Source: Oscheius sp. JU75 (Eukaryota > Nematoda > Chromadorea > Rhabditida > Rhabditidae). From it: a DNA stretch of 64,000 nt. The translations under genes were made by a program, and so were the position numbers. Shown in pieces: positions 11,601 to 20,875 of the stretch. Numbering within the stretch: position 1 is the stretch's first letter; each line of letters opens with the position of its first letter. The notes below the pieces were generated by a model, which made no database searches, had not been told where the DNA came from, and was given only the letters and a program-made list of their open reading frames with translations. Location: NCBI GenBank assembly GCA_037178855.1, contig JASJZC010000005.1:4154001-4218000 (forward strand), read 5' to 3'.

Positions 11601-12508
11601 GAAAAGTGGAATACCATTCATGTGCGACTTCATGCTCAACAGAAGCCAGACAAGTGTGGAAAACATTGCCGACTTCAATAAGGCGATGATCGAATTCTAC
11701 ACTGGAAATGAATTCAACTACACGGATAACAACTATGCGGCGTTCGTGGAATATCTTAAAAATGGTGACAAAAGTGAGAGCAATGAGGAGGCAGCCGTCA
11801 AGTACTGGACCTACCAGGTACATCAATCTTATAACGATTAGAACTTATATGATACAGACTTGCAACGAATTCGGATACTTCCAGTCGACCGACCTCGGAA
11901 AAGGTATCTTCGGTAGTCCCACACCCGTCAAGTATCGAGCACTTATTTTCTAATTGATTTTCGTTCAGTTTCTTTACTCAACTGTGCAACGACGTCTTCG
12001 AAGGCAACTTTACTGGACCTCTGATCGAGTCGGCAGTGGAGAAGACCAATCTGAAGTACGGTGGTCAAGGCTACGAAGGAACCAATGTGGTTATTCCCAA
12101 CGGATCCATGGTCTTTCTTTGTCACTGAGACTGTTAGTTTCTTTTTTCCAGGATCCTTGGTATCCACTCGGGAAGTACACTGGAACAGTTAACTCCAATT
12201 CAACCATTCTTTTCATCAACGGAACTTCCAATTGTGCAGACATGTTCCCAGAAAGGTTTGTGCTTGACTGCGAGGGTGATGAAGTTCATTACAGACCTTC
12301 TGACCCTGCCGCTCTGAAAGCAGCCAGAAAAACGACAGGAGAGTTTGTCGCCTACTGGGTTGGAGGAGGAAACTCTCCTCCGGTCCCGGTAGATCCAAAC
12401 AATCCCACGACAACTCCCAGATCTACGTACCCAGACCAGAACACAACTCCCAAGTCCGCAGCCGTGTTTCTACCTGTTATGTCAATTGTTTTATCTATTC
12501 TGTTGTGA
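8676..12508 (+). CDS. Tandem two-domain S28 serine-carboxypeptidase-like protein, catalytic serines replaced
   Basis: A short first exon (8676-8708) supplies a hydrophobic leader. Further exons then encode two S28 domains (prolylcarboxypeptidase / thymus-specific serine protease family) in one reading frame. Domain 1 runs about 8890-10480 (LDHFDS, LEHRFYGDSKP, VFGGGYSGSLALW, CSEFGYFQTTD, GALDPWNSLG, ASHCADLY). Domain 2 runs about 10720-12320 (QPIDHN, LEHRYYGESK, VFGGGYSGSLALW, CNEFGYFQSTD, DPWYPLG, TSNCADMF). The family nucleophile lies in GGSY. Here both domains read GGGY (Gly codons 9321-9323 and 11149-11151). Domain 2 also has Asn for the catalytic His near 12230. Domain 1 keeps Asp and His. 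The end is a Thr/Pro-rich stalk and a hydrophobic tail (FLPVMSIVLSILL), as in GPI-anchored proteins. The protein is probably secreted or surface-bound and catalytically inactive. Two domains in one chain are supported by the open exon from 10515 to about 11254. Confidence 0.9.
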
Positions 12509-12871
12509 CCCTGCGGTATAAACTTTTTTTTGCTTGGGGTTTGTACTAAGCGAAGTTCCCTCAGACGAGTGTCAGCTTAAAGACCTATGAGCATTGCGAG
12601 TTGTAAGAGAGCTGGATGAAGGAAAGAGTAAATGTCTCATGGATACAGCAGAAAAAGTTGTACTAGTGTCCATCGCTAGAAACTTTCTCTTCCACTCTAA
12701 TTACGGAGTTCCAATATTTTAGAGAAACGAACTGTTTGCAACTTTTTTTTTGCAAATAAAAGCAAAAATAAGCATCGTGAACTCTATCCAGTTAGTGGCC
12801 CCACAGCGGTAGGAGATGGACGGAACTAGAAGAGACGAAGGAGATGAGCTCAAAGGCTGGGAACAAAGAGA

Positions 12872-13830
12872 ATGACGACGCCGAAGACGAGTTTTGAAAT
12901 AAAGGAAAAGGATAAGAAGAAGCCGAAAGGACGAGACGAGAAGGAGGAAAAGAGTGGCGAGAAGAGTGCTGAAAGACAACAGATGAGTAAAGAGACCTTG
13001 TCAAAAGACAAAAGTACAGAAGAGACGAAGAAGACGGCAAAAAGTGTCCAAGAAAGAGACCCTCATTCCAATATGACAGGAAGATCAAGACGACGAAGGA
13101 CATCAGAGAGGAGTTGATCGGACAGAGGACAAGTAGCAGAGATGGCAAGCCGGTGGGATTGAGCGAGAAGAAGTACGATGTAAAAGAGACGTTGTCGAAA
13201 AGCAAAAAGGGCAATATCATTCGAGTGGTCGAGATGAACAATGCTCAATTGCGACTGGTGCCACGAGAAGAAAGTATCGGCAACGAGATCCACTTCTTGT
13301 TGGAGTTTCAACAGACTCTTCGTGACCACAACTTAGCTTCGGACCACTTTCTGTCCATCTCTTCGTATGGAGCGACTCGCAAGATGACGTGGTAGTCGAG
13401 ACCCATATGCGGCTGAACTGGAGACGTGGCTCTACTTACTGATGGATCTCTACGGAAGGAACTTTCTGCCATGGAACGAGAAGCAGTGCAGCTTCGAAGA
13501 GACTTCCAAGTGGAAGGAACAGTTCTTCCTCTGTCCTCAATTTCTGCCTCAACACTTCTGACGCGCTTCCACGACTTGATGATCATCTTTAGCAACAGCG
13601 ACGAGTACGAGAACAATCTTGCTCGTGCGCTCAAGAGACGTCTTCTGGACTACATGAAGCAGGAACACATCAGCAGACACAAGCCCTTCGGATGGACTCG
13701 AGAAGACGAACCATGCCGAGAGGATGAGAGAGTACAAGAAGACTGCCAGCACCATCAAGACGACCACCCACGAGGCTCTCATGAAGTACCAGAGCAGGGC
13801 AGACGACAACGACTAGACGACCAACTTTGA
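12872..13830 (+). pseudogene. Frameshifted, intronless charged ORF, family unknown
   Basis: About 0.96 kb reads as one coding-like stretch but shifts frame at least three times. It begins Lys/Glu-rich (EKDKKKPKGRDEKEEKSGEK, from 12872). It changes frame near 13060 (FQYDRKIKTTKDIREELIGQ) and runs to about 13395. It changes again (DPYAAELETWLYLLMDLYG, about 13400-13560), and further pieces end near 13815 (EYKKTASTIKTTTHEALMKY). No intron-like boundaries explain the shifts. That fits a decayed or retro-copied gene, or sequence errors. I do not recognise the family. It lies directly upstream of the mariner insertion. Confidence 0.35.
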
Positions 13831-13866
13831 TCTTCAATGAACGCTAGTCTTAGGGTTGTTCTCTTA

Positions 13867-13905
13867 TTGGGTTGGCAAGTAATTCTTTTGGCTTTTTGTA
13901 AAAAT
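13867..13905 (+). repeat. mariner left terminal inverted repeat
   Basis: It starts TTGGGTTGGCAAGTAATTC and continues with a T-rich GGCTTTTTG tract. It matches the inverse of the right end with a few mismatches. Confidence 0.85.
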
Positions 13906-14904
13906 GTCCTTTGCTTTCTTCGGTCGAGCTATTGGCGGCTAATATCAACGATGTTTATGGTCAAGAGACGACGTCTACGAGGGTATGCCAGTCGTGGTTC
14001 CGTCGTTTTCGGTCTGGGAACAAAAGCGTCGAAGATGAGCCAAGGTCAGGTCAACCAACAACTTTTGATGAATCGAAGCTGCTGTAGCTCGTGAACGAGA
14101 ACAATCGGCAGACTACCCGTGAACTAGTACAGTCACTGTCTGTCAGTCATGCCGCAGTGGAACATCATTTGTAGCAACTGAGATTTACGAAGTAACTGGG
14201 CACATGATTGCCGCATGACCACAGTGACGCTCAGAAGTGGCAGCGCATGGCCGTTGCCCATTCTCTCCTGCCCAGGTATGAGAAGAGATTCTTTTTATAT
14301 CACGCCTGGTGCCGGGGGATGAGAAGTGGGAAACCTACGTAAACTTCCGAAGAAAGCGTCAATGGGTGGGTCCAGGGCAGACACCATGTCCTGATGTGAA
14401 ACCCGACACCCATCAAAAGAAGATTATGCTCTGTCTTTACAGTCCGGACCTTGTTCTCTGGGATATCGAAAACGTGGTGCTCTAGGAACTGTTGGATGCT
14501 AGAACTACCCTTACGGCCGCCATATACAGTCAACAACATGAAAAGGTTACCGTTGCACTTCGTCAGAAGCGGCCGCTGAAGTCGAAGGCCGTCCTGCAGA
14601 TGGACAACCTATGTTGCAAAACTCACTCGCTCCAAGATCCACGACCTTGGTTGGGAGATTTTACCTCATTCTCTTTACAGTCCGGACCTTGCCCCTTCCG
14701 ACTATTATCTGTTCCGGACTCTCAACGACAAGATTGGAGGACAACAGTTCGATTCCGACGGCGCACTCAAAACCTGATTGACAAACCTCTTCGCGTCGAA
14801 CCCCAAGGTGTTCTACGAGCGTGGCATGCGTAAGCTACCCGTGAAATGGGCAGACGTGGGTGATTACAACGAATGAAAAAGTTGTTTGGAGGTCAATAAA
14901 TTTT

Positions 14905-14943
14905 TGCATTTGAAAAAGCGAAAAGACATAGTTGCCAACCCAA
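14905..14943 (-). repeat. mariner right terminal inverted repeat
   Basis: Read on the minus strand it starts TTGGGTTGGCAACTATGTC and continues CTTTTTCAAATGC. It pairs with the left repeat. Confidence 0.85.
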
Positions 14944-15115
14944 TTTCGTTCAGTGTTCATCATCTCTCGAATGGTCAGGCTCAGAAGCATTAGGAATTGA
15001 ACTGACGAACTGTGAGAATCATGTTTATTCGGGGGTGGAAGGTCGCTGCAGACATATCACCAGTTTGTAGTTAAATATACAAATATGTGGCACCAGAGAC
15101 TGAGTCTCGAATAGT

Positions 15116-15915
15116 TTAGCGTTGAGCCTTGGAATGTTGAAGGAGCCATTGGAGAGTTACATCAATGTTCTCCTTCTCCTTGCACGAGATCGAATAGCAG
15201 CAGATTTCTCTGTTCTGTACAGAGGACAAGTTCCTGAAAGGACATTTGAAAAGGAACAGACAAGATGACTAACATTCTCTCGATGAGTTGACGCTCATCC
15301 AATGCGCCGGGGAGATCTTTCTTATTGCCTAAAACGAGAACGGGAATGGCGTCCAACTGCGGCTTGTCCAGGAGTTGAATCAACTCGTTCCGAGAAGCCT
15401 GAACTGGATTTAGTCGGAGAACAGTAGATAAACGAACCTCTAGTTTGTCCTCATCAGCAGCATCGACCATAAAGACAATAGCATTAACTCCGCGACAGTA
15501 TCTCTCCCACATGGATCGGAACCTGGGCTGACCTCCGATATCCCACAACTAAGAGAGTATGATCAAATGTTAATAGTTTCCTACCTTGATGGTCACGTTT
15601 CCTTTGGTAATTTTGCGCATATTGAAGCCGACAGTCGGGATCATGTCCTCTGTGAACTGGCCACTCTGCAAATTGTAATTTATTTTCTTCTCCTATGCAT
15701 CATTTGCACGCCTGACCATGAATAACGAAAGGTATCAAATTGCCAACGCGAGACGAAGTCTTATTAGTTTGTCCTTTATGAAATAAACTCACTGCGATGA
15801 CATTGACGAAGGTGGTTTTTCCAGAATTCTGTAGACCGACAAGAGTCAGTTCCATCTCCTCTTTCCAGAAGAGCGAACGAATCCATTCGAGAACTCTGTT
15901 CAACATGGTAAACAT
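15116..15915 (-). CDS. arl-8: ARL8, Arf-like small GTPase of lysosomes
   Basis: Four exons encode a near-complete ARL8 of usual length. The N-terminal amphipathic helix [17 protein letters not shown] is followed by the P-loop GLQNSGKTT, then [13 protein letters not shown], the G3 motif [16 protein letters not shown], the G4 motif NKKD and a C-terminal [23 protein letters not shown]8 binds lysosomes and synaptic-vesicle precursors and recruits kinesin-1 and kinesin-3 via BORC and effectors. There are two possible starts, ATG at 15915 or 15906; vertebrate proteins begin at the position of the second. An acceptor (ctctttcag) lies 5 bp before the first ATG, consistent with trans-splicing. It follows a small gene at 16015-16410 by 99 bp, so both may be co-transcribed. 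Confidence 0.96.
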
Positions 15916-16014
15916 CTTGTCTGAAAGAGAATGAATCAATTGAAGTGAAGTGAGAGAGAAACGCTGATGAGTAGTTCTTCTACTTCGGCACAAGCATCGA
16001 AAATCGATATTTCC

Positions 16015-16410
16015 TTAGCTATTGGATGAAATGAGTCTCATATCTCGCTTGTGAGTGAGGATGAGCTGGTAGTGTTGGTCGATTAAAATGATCAGAGCTT
16101 TGCATATCTGCTGTACATTACATACTGTCCAATTGCAAAAAGGTTGCGAGTTATGAATCAGTTTAGCTATTTCACCATTACTCGACGAGAATAGAGGAGA
16201 ATAAACAATCTGGGTGATCTGTCCCGGTATTTTGAGGACTCCAACACATCTCAGTATGTCCTTATCGAGAGAGACTTCCAAACAAATGGAGATCAAGGGC
16301 TGAGAGTACCGGTAAAAGGTATGGAAGCCTCGACATAAGAGTGTTATTGACAGACCACAATTGAAAACGAGAGAAGAGGCAAAGAGTCCCGCCACGATAT
16401 GACCGCGCAT
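16015..16410 (-). CDS. Unrecognised 131-residue protein upstream of ARL8
   Basis: This single open exon runs from an ATG placed 4 bp after a strong acceptor (cattttcag, near 16415) to TAG/TAA at 16015. The protein starts MRGHIVAGLFASSLVFNCGL, hydrophobic enough for a signal peptide or membrane anchor. It continues with hydrophobic beta-like segments (SICLEVSLDKDILRCVGVL, ITQIVYSPLF) and several cysteines, and ends KRDMRLISSNS. I recognise no family. Support comes from the long stop-free frame, the acceptor next to the ATG and the 99-bp operon-like spacing to ARL8. An upstream exon extending over the start of the opposite gene cannot be excluded. Confidence 0.5.
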   Translation of the reverse strand: MRGHIVAGLFASSLVFNCGLSITLLCRGFHTFYRYSQPLISICLEVSLDKDILRCVGVLKIPGQITQIVYSPLFSSSNGEIAKLIHNSQPFCNWTVCNVQQICKALIILIDQHYQLILTHKRDMRLISSNS

Positions 16411-16463
16411 GCGGCTGAAAATGACCGCGAGCGAGAAACTCAGCGGCGAAGTCGAAACTTTCT
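16411..16463. promoter_or_regulatory. 53-bp gap between divergent start codons (shared promoter candidate)
   Basis: The minus-strand gene upstream of ARL8 starts at 16410 and BRK1 starts at 16464 on the plus strand. The gap also contains the minus-strand acceptor. I see no TATA box. Transcription of both sides must initiate here or inside the opposite gene. Confidence 0.5.
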
Positions 16464-16922
16464 ATGAGTTCAGGAGTCGGATCAGTCCAACTTTCTATCA
16501 AAGACGACTGGAATAACAGAGAGTGTGAGCAGGTAAGTCTTTTTTATTCTACTACTAACTAAAACTATTGCGAAAACCATCGAGATGAGCTGCATTTCGT
16601 TTACAAACATTGATTCAGCAGCGTTGTTTTGTTTCGTGCAAACGCTCTTTCGTACAATTATTAAGCTCAACACAGTTTTTTCAAAAGTTTTTGTCCATGA
16701 ACAAATAAGAAATGTATTTTCAGGTAATCTCGGAGAACATCAAGAGCATTTCCATCTTTCTTTCGAATTTTGAGTTGTCGTGTCGGAGTAAACTCGCCAC
16801 TCTTTCGGACAAACTCAATCTTCTAGAGCGCAAGGTCGAATTCTTAGAGGCCAAGGTACTTTTTACAATATTTGTTGTTTACTCTTCCAATTTAGATCAC
16901 AAGAGGAGACACCCTATCATAA
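16464..16922 (+). CDS. brk-1: BRK1/HSPC300, smallest subunit of the WAVE complex
   Basis: Exons 16464-16532, 16724-16855 and 16896-16922 encode a 75-residue protein of normal BRK1 length. It reads SIKDDWNNRECEQ, then VISENIKSISIFLSNFELSC, RSKLATLSDKLNLLERKVEF, LEAK, and finally ITRGDTLS. This follows the family pattern (DWANREYIE, I..FL..F.MSCRSRLATL.EKL..LERRI.Y.EA, TKGETL). BRK1 is a coiled-coil subunit stabilising the WAVE regulatory complex that activates Arp2/3 at the leading edge. Its TAA ends one base before the NDUFA6 ATG. The 27-nt last coding exon therefore doubles as the NDUFA6 5' leader. Confidence 0.93.
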
Positions 16923-16923
16923 A

Positions 16924-17394
16924 ATGTCCGGCAGTATTGCTCGTACAACGGCTTCAGCCGTCCGCACCGTTGCTCCGGTCACGTCCAGCAACAAACAGCA
17001 GGCACGTCTCGCTGTTCTACAGGTTTACAAAGAGTTGTGAGTTCTTGTTTTTCAAAATCGTTCACACTGTAAATTTTAGCCAGCGTTTAACTCCGAAGTT
17101 TTGGTGGGACTTCCGCATGAACGATATGCCTCTTGGTGTGTTCCGCTCTGTCATCAAGCAGCAGTTCATGAAGAACGCTCATCTTGAGGATGTCCGTGTG
17201 GTCGATCGTCTTGTCGGAGAGACCAAACAGGTTTGTTTGTTTCTTACTTGTGTTTTAGTAATTCCGTTCAGCACATGTACTCGATCAGATACGCTTTCTA
17301 CAATCCTGACCACGTTCGCAACTATCTTTTCCGCGAGAATGTCGAAGCAAAGCCGAAAGATTTCCTCTCCAAGTTCCTCAACGGCAAGGAATGA
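16924..17394 (+). CDS. nuo-3: NDUFA6 (B14), LYR-family accessory subunit of complex I
   Basis: Three exons: ATG at 16924 to about 17037, about 17090-17230, and about 17272-17394. Matching motifs are a Ser/Ala-rich start (SGSIARTTASAVRTVAPV), then FMKNAHLEDVRVVDRLVG and KPKDFLSKFLNG, the last nearly identical to the family C-terminus. NDUFA6 sits on the matrix side of respiratory complex I and recruits acyl-carrier protein. The LYR tripeptide of the family (ELYRAW) reads VYK here (LQVYKEF), an unusual substitution. An AATAAA at 17455 probably ends its 3' UTR. It follows BRK1 by one base and precedes COQ3 by 157 bp. Confidence 0.93.
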
Positions 17395-17454
17395 AGAGGT
17401 TTTGTTTAATAGGATGTGTGTATAGCCAGAAAACTCTGTTTGCCTTATTAGTCG

Positions 17455-17460
17455 AATAAA
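17455..17460 (+). terminator. Poly(A) signal AATAAA after NDUFA6
   Basis: A canonical hexamer 61 bp after the NDUFA6 stop. It is followed about 60 bp later by a trans-splice-like acceptor (attctttcag, ending near 17523) ahead of COQ3. This layout is typical of nematode intercistronic regions. Confidence 0.6.
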
Positions 17461-17551
17461 GGTGCAGAATAATTTTCTGTGTAATCTATAGGCTATTCCT
17501 CTTCATATTTACCTATTCTTTCAGCCTTTCTTATCAACTCATAGTTCAGAT

Positions 17552-19100
17552 ATGTTCATCCGAAGAGGTTTTCGATTTATTGCTCAAGCAAAGCGTACCC
17601 ATTCGTCTCTTTCCGTCGACGCGAGTGAAATTCAGAAGTTTGGAGGTTTGTCGGATCGGTGGTTCGACGAACAAGGCCCCTTCAAGGCACTCCATTCACT
17701 GAATAAGCTGCGGATACCACTGGTGCTCAACAACTTGCCAAAAGTACGTATTTAGCGTGATCATAGGATTTACAATTTTCAGGGAACCCAGTTATCGGTC
17801 GTTGATATTGGTTGTGGTGGAGGAATTTTGAGTGTGCCTCTGGCAAAAACTGGACTTCATGTGACTGGGATTGACGCGACATCTGAAGCCGTTGGTTAGA
17901 GCATATTTTCTCACAAAATGTCGTCTGTGTTTCAGATTGGAGCTGCTCGTGAGTGGCTGAAAACTCCATCTTCTAAGCGAACTCTAAGCAAATGTACATT
18001 GCGATATGAGCACACGACTGCGGAAGATTTTGCCGTACAAAACAAAGAAAGTATGTTTTCGTTTTTTTCTATCTGCGGTTTCGATAAGCGGCAGCTCATG
18101 GCTATTTGTTTAGCTGTGGTTGCATTGCCCAATGACAGTTAGATAGTTTCTCCTTCAACATCTAGTCTGATGAAATCCGATCATTCTATTTTCTTTCATA
18201 TACTGGCTGCGAAATGATTCGATTCGTTGAGCCTATTTGTGACATGATCTAAACACTGCATTGTTATTAATTGACCGCTCACCGTTTAGAGTATTCGAGC
18301 GAATAGGTGACACGTGTTCGCACGAGATTCGCTGTGGTCCGCCCCATTTTTGTTGTTTACCTATATTCTTATCGCAGTTTCGCTACTTTTTACGCCATAA
18401 AATAATTGAACTCAAAAGAATGGAACAGACATAACTTTACGTATTGTAACTCATTAGGAACGTGTCGATCTGCGTCCAATGCTGCGCCAACTCGCCTCCT
18501 TTTTCGTTGTTTCCATCGATCGCGGGCCTGTCCGCTCATTTTGTGTCTGCGCTCTCCGCGCTGCCCCCAATAGAACACGGCCCGTTCGTCGCCCGCTCTC
18601 TTTCGAGATGTTTTCCCTTTTTTTCTCACAGTAAGGTCAATTTGACTATTTTTCAGAGTTCGATGTCGTCGTAGCCTCTGAGATTATTGAACATGTGGCC
18701 TCTGTCGAATCATTCGTCTCGTCGTGTGCTGCTCTCGTCAAACCTGGTGGAGTGCTCTTCTTCACAACAATCAATAAGACCTTATTGAGTAAAATAGCCG
18801 CTGTTTTTCTGGCCGAGGTCCGTTCAGTCTGACTGAATTTTTCAAACAGCCTTTAGAATGTCCTGAAAATTGTTCCTCAAGGAGTACACGACTGGGAGAA
18901 GTTTGTTTCACCTAAAGAACTGACTCGTCTTCTTCACGACAATGGATGTCATGTGAGGTAGATAGTTACCAATAGTTCAGATTTCATAATCACCATTTAG
19001 ACTGGTCAATGGGTTCACCTACAATCCATTGTGTGACTCATGGCAATGGACGAACTCTGCTCAAGTAAACTACGCTCTGATTGCTCAAAAATTGAATTAA
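17552..19100 (+). CDS. coq-3: COQ3, ubiquinone-biosynthesis O-methyltransferase
   Basis: The N-terminus is basic and hydroxylated without acids (MFIRRGFRFIAQAKRTHSS), as in mitochondrial targeting peptides. Family motifs follow: FGGLSDRWFDEQGPFKALH, the SAM-binding VVDIGCGGGILSVPLA, GIDAT, FDVVVASEIIEHV, LVKPGGVLFFTTINKT, VPQGVHDWEKFVSPKEL and NGFTYNPL. COQ3 performs both O-methylation steps of ubiquinone synthesis at the matrix face of the inner membrane. The intron 18051-18656 is about 606 bp, ten times its neighbours. The ATG is the first one after an acceptor at about 17523. It lies 157 bp after NDUFA6 and 117 bp before RabGDI, a spacing that suggests an operon. Confidence 0.95.
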
Positions 19101-19217
19101 AATGTTCTATTCATTGTTCTCCTTTTTAACCATACCCGTTTCTACGGGAGCATATCTTTTACAATGTGTTTACGTTGCCCAAACGCTACTTTTAAAGGTC
19201 TTCTATTGTCTTCAACC

Positions 19218-20875
19218 ATGGATGAGGAATACGATGCTATCATACTCGGAACCGGTCTCAAGGTACCTTTGCTTCTATGCAATATTTAAAAGAGTTGCTT
19301 CAGGAATGTATCATCTCCGGAATGTTGTCCGTCTCCGGCAAGAAGGTTCTTCATATGGACAGAAACAACTACTACGGAGGAGAGTCTGCTTCACTGACAC
19401 CTCTGGAGCAGCTGTACGAAAAGTTCCATGGTACCTTTGTTTATATTTGTTCTCAAAGACAAATCAGGTGCCAATGCTAAGCCACCAGCGGAGATGGGCC
19501 GTGGACGTGACTGGAACGTAGATCTGATTCCGAAGTTCCTTATGGCCAATGGCGACATGGTCAAACTTTTGATCCATACTGGTGTCACTCGCTATTTGGA
19601 GTTCAAGTCTATCGAGGCTTCGTATGTCTATAAGGGCGGAAAGGTTGCTTTTTTCTGGCTTGTTTGAAAACGAGGAATTCAGATCTACAAGGTACCTGCT
19701 GATGAAATGGAGGCTTTGGCTACAAGTTTGATGGGAATGTTCGAGAAGAGAAGATTCAAGAAATTCCTTGTCTGGGTGCAGCAGTTCGACCGAAACAACA
19801 AGGATACATGGCAGGGACTGGATCCCGACAACAATACCATGCAACAAGTCTATGAGAAGTTCGGTTTGGACGAGAACACCGCCGATTTCACTGGACACGC
19901 TTTGGCTCTTTACCGCAATGACGAGTACAAGCAACAGCTCTTCGGCCCTACTGTCGAGAAAGTTCGTCTCTACTCGGACTCTCTGGCTCGCTATGGAAAG
20001 TCGCCTTATCTCTACCCTCTTTACGGACTTGGAGAGCTTCCCCAGGTTTGCCTTGCTTCTTTGTTCAAACTTTTATCGTTTTCCAGGGTTTTGCTCGTCT
20101 CTCGGCCATTTATGGAGGAACTTACATGCTGGACAAGCCAGTGGACAGTCTTGTAGTTGAGAACGGAAAAGTAGTTGGAGTCAAGTGCGGCGAGGAAACC
20201 GTTCGTGGAAAGCAGGTAGACTCGAGAGTTTGTCGATTAGATTTTCCTGTCAGGTCTACTGCGATCCCTCTTATGCTCCGGATCGTGTTAAGAAGGTCGG
20301 ACAGGTCGTCCGTGCCATCTGTCTTCTGAACCATCCCATCGCCAACACGAACGATGCTCAATCCTGTCAGATCATCATCCCTCAGAAGCAAGTCGGACGT
20401 CACTTTGGTAAGGTTTTATTTGAATGAACTAACATATTATCCCAATCCAGACATCTACGTCTCTTGCTGCTCCAATACCAACATGGTCACTCCTAAAGGA
20501 TGGTACGTAGCCATGGTGTCCACAACCGTCGAGACTAACAACCCCGAGACGGAAATTCTGCCAGGACTTCAACTTCTTGGAACCATCACTGAAAAGTAAG
20601 AATTGTATTCGTCTTGTGTACAATAATTGTCTTCAGATTTGTTTCGGTCTCGGACTTGTACGAGCCTGTCGATCTCGGTAACGAGTCGCAGATTTTCATC
20701 TCTCGGTCATACGATGCCACCACTCATTTCATGTCGACCTGTCAGGACGTTTTGGACATTTTCCAACGTGGAACGACTGAAGAGTAAAAACTTTATTCTT
20801 TCGTCTCGAGCCAGACTATTCAGATTCGACTTCAACAAGATCACTCATCTGAGTCTGGAAGATACCAACGAGTGA
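19218..20875 (+). CDS. gdi-1: Rab GDP-dissociation inhibitor (GDI)
   Basis: Start ATG at 19218 ([20 protein letters not shown]). Several short introns are removed, and the end reads [11 protein letters not shown] at 20873-20875. Length and sequence match metazoan RabGDI throughout: [39 protein letters not shown], the Rab-binding region [34 protein letters not shown] and [21 protein letters not shown]-like motifs. GDI extracts prenylated GDP-Rab proteins from membranes and recycles them in the cytosol. It is the last gene of the BRK1-NDUFA6-COQ3-GDI series and converges on twitchin. All key regions are intact. Confidence 0.98.

Larger units (their letters stand above)
13867..14943 (+). mobile_element. 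Degenerate mariner (cecropia-type) DNA transposon
   Basis: The element begins with the terminal repeat TTGGGTTGGCAAGTAATTC and ends with its imperfect inverse (GTTGCCAACCCAA), giving about 1.08 kb; full elements are near 1.3 kb. A plus-strand transposase is recognisable in pieces. There is a helix-turn-helix region (SWFRRFRSGNKSVEDEPRSG, about 14000-14070), PGQTPCPDVKPDTHQKKIML (about 14365-14430), and the region before the last catalytic Asp (SKIHDLGWEILPHSPYSPD... in shifted frames, about 14630-14760). Many stops and frameshifts show it is dead. The left flank has TA as target site (13865-13866); the right flank reads TT, so one copy of the TA has mutated. Confidence 0.9.
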
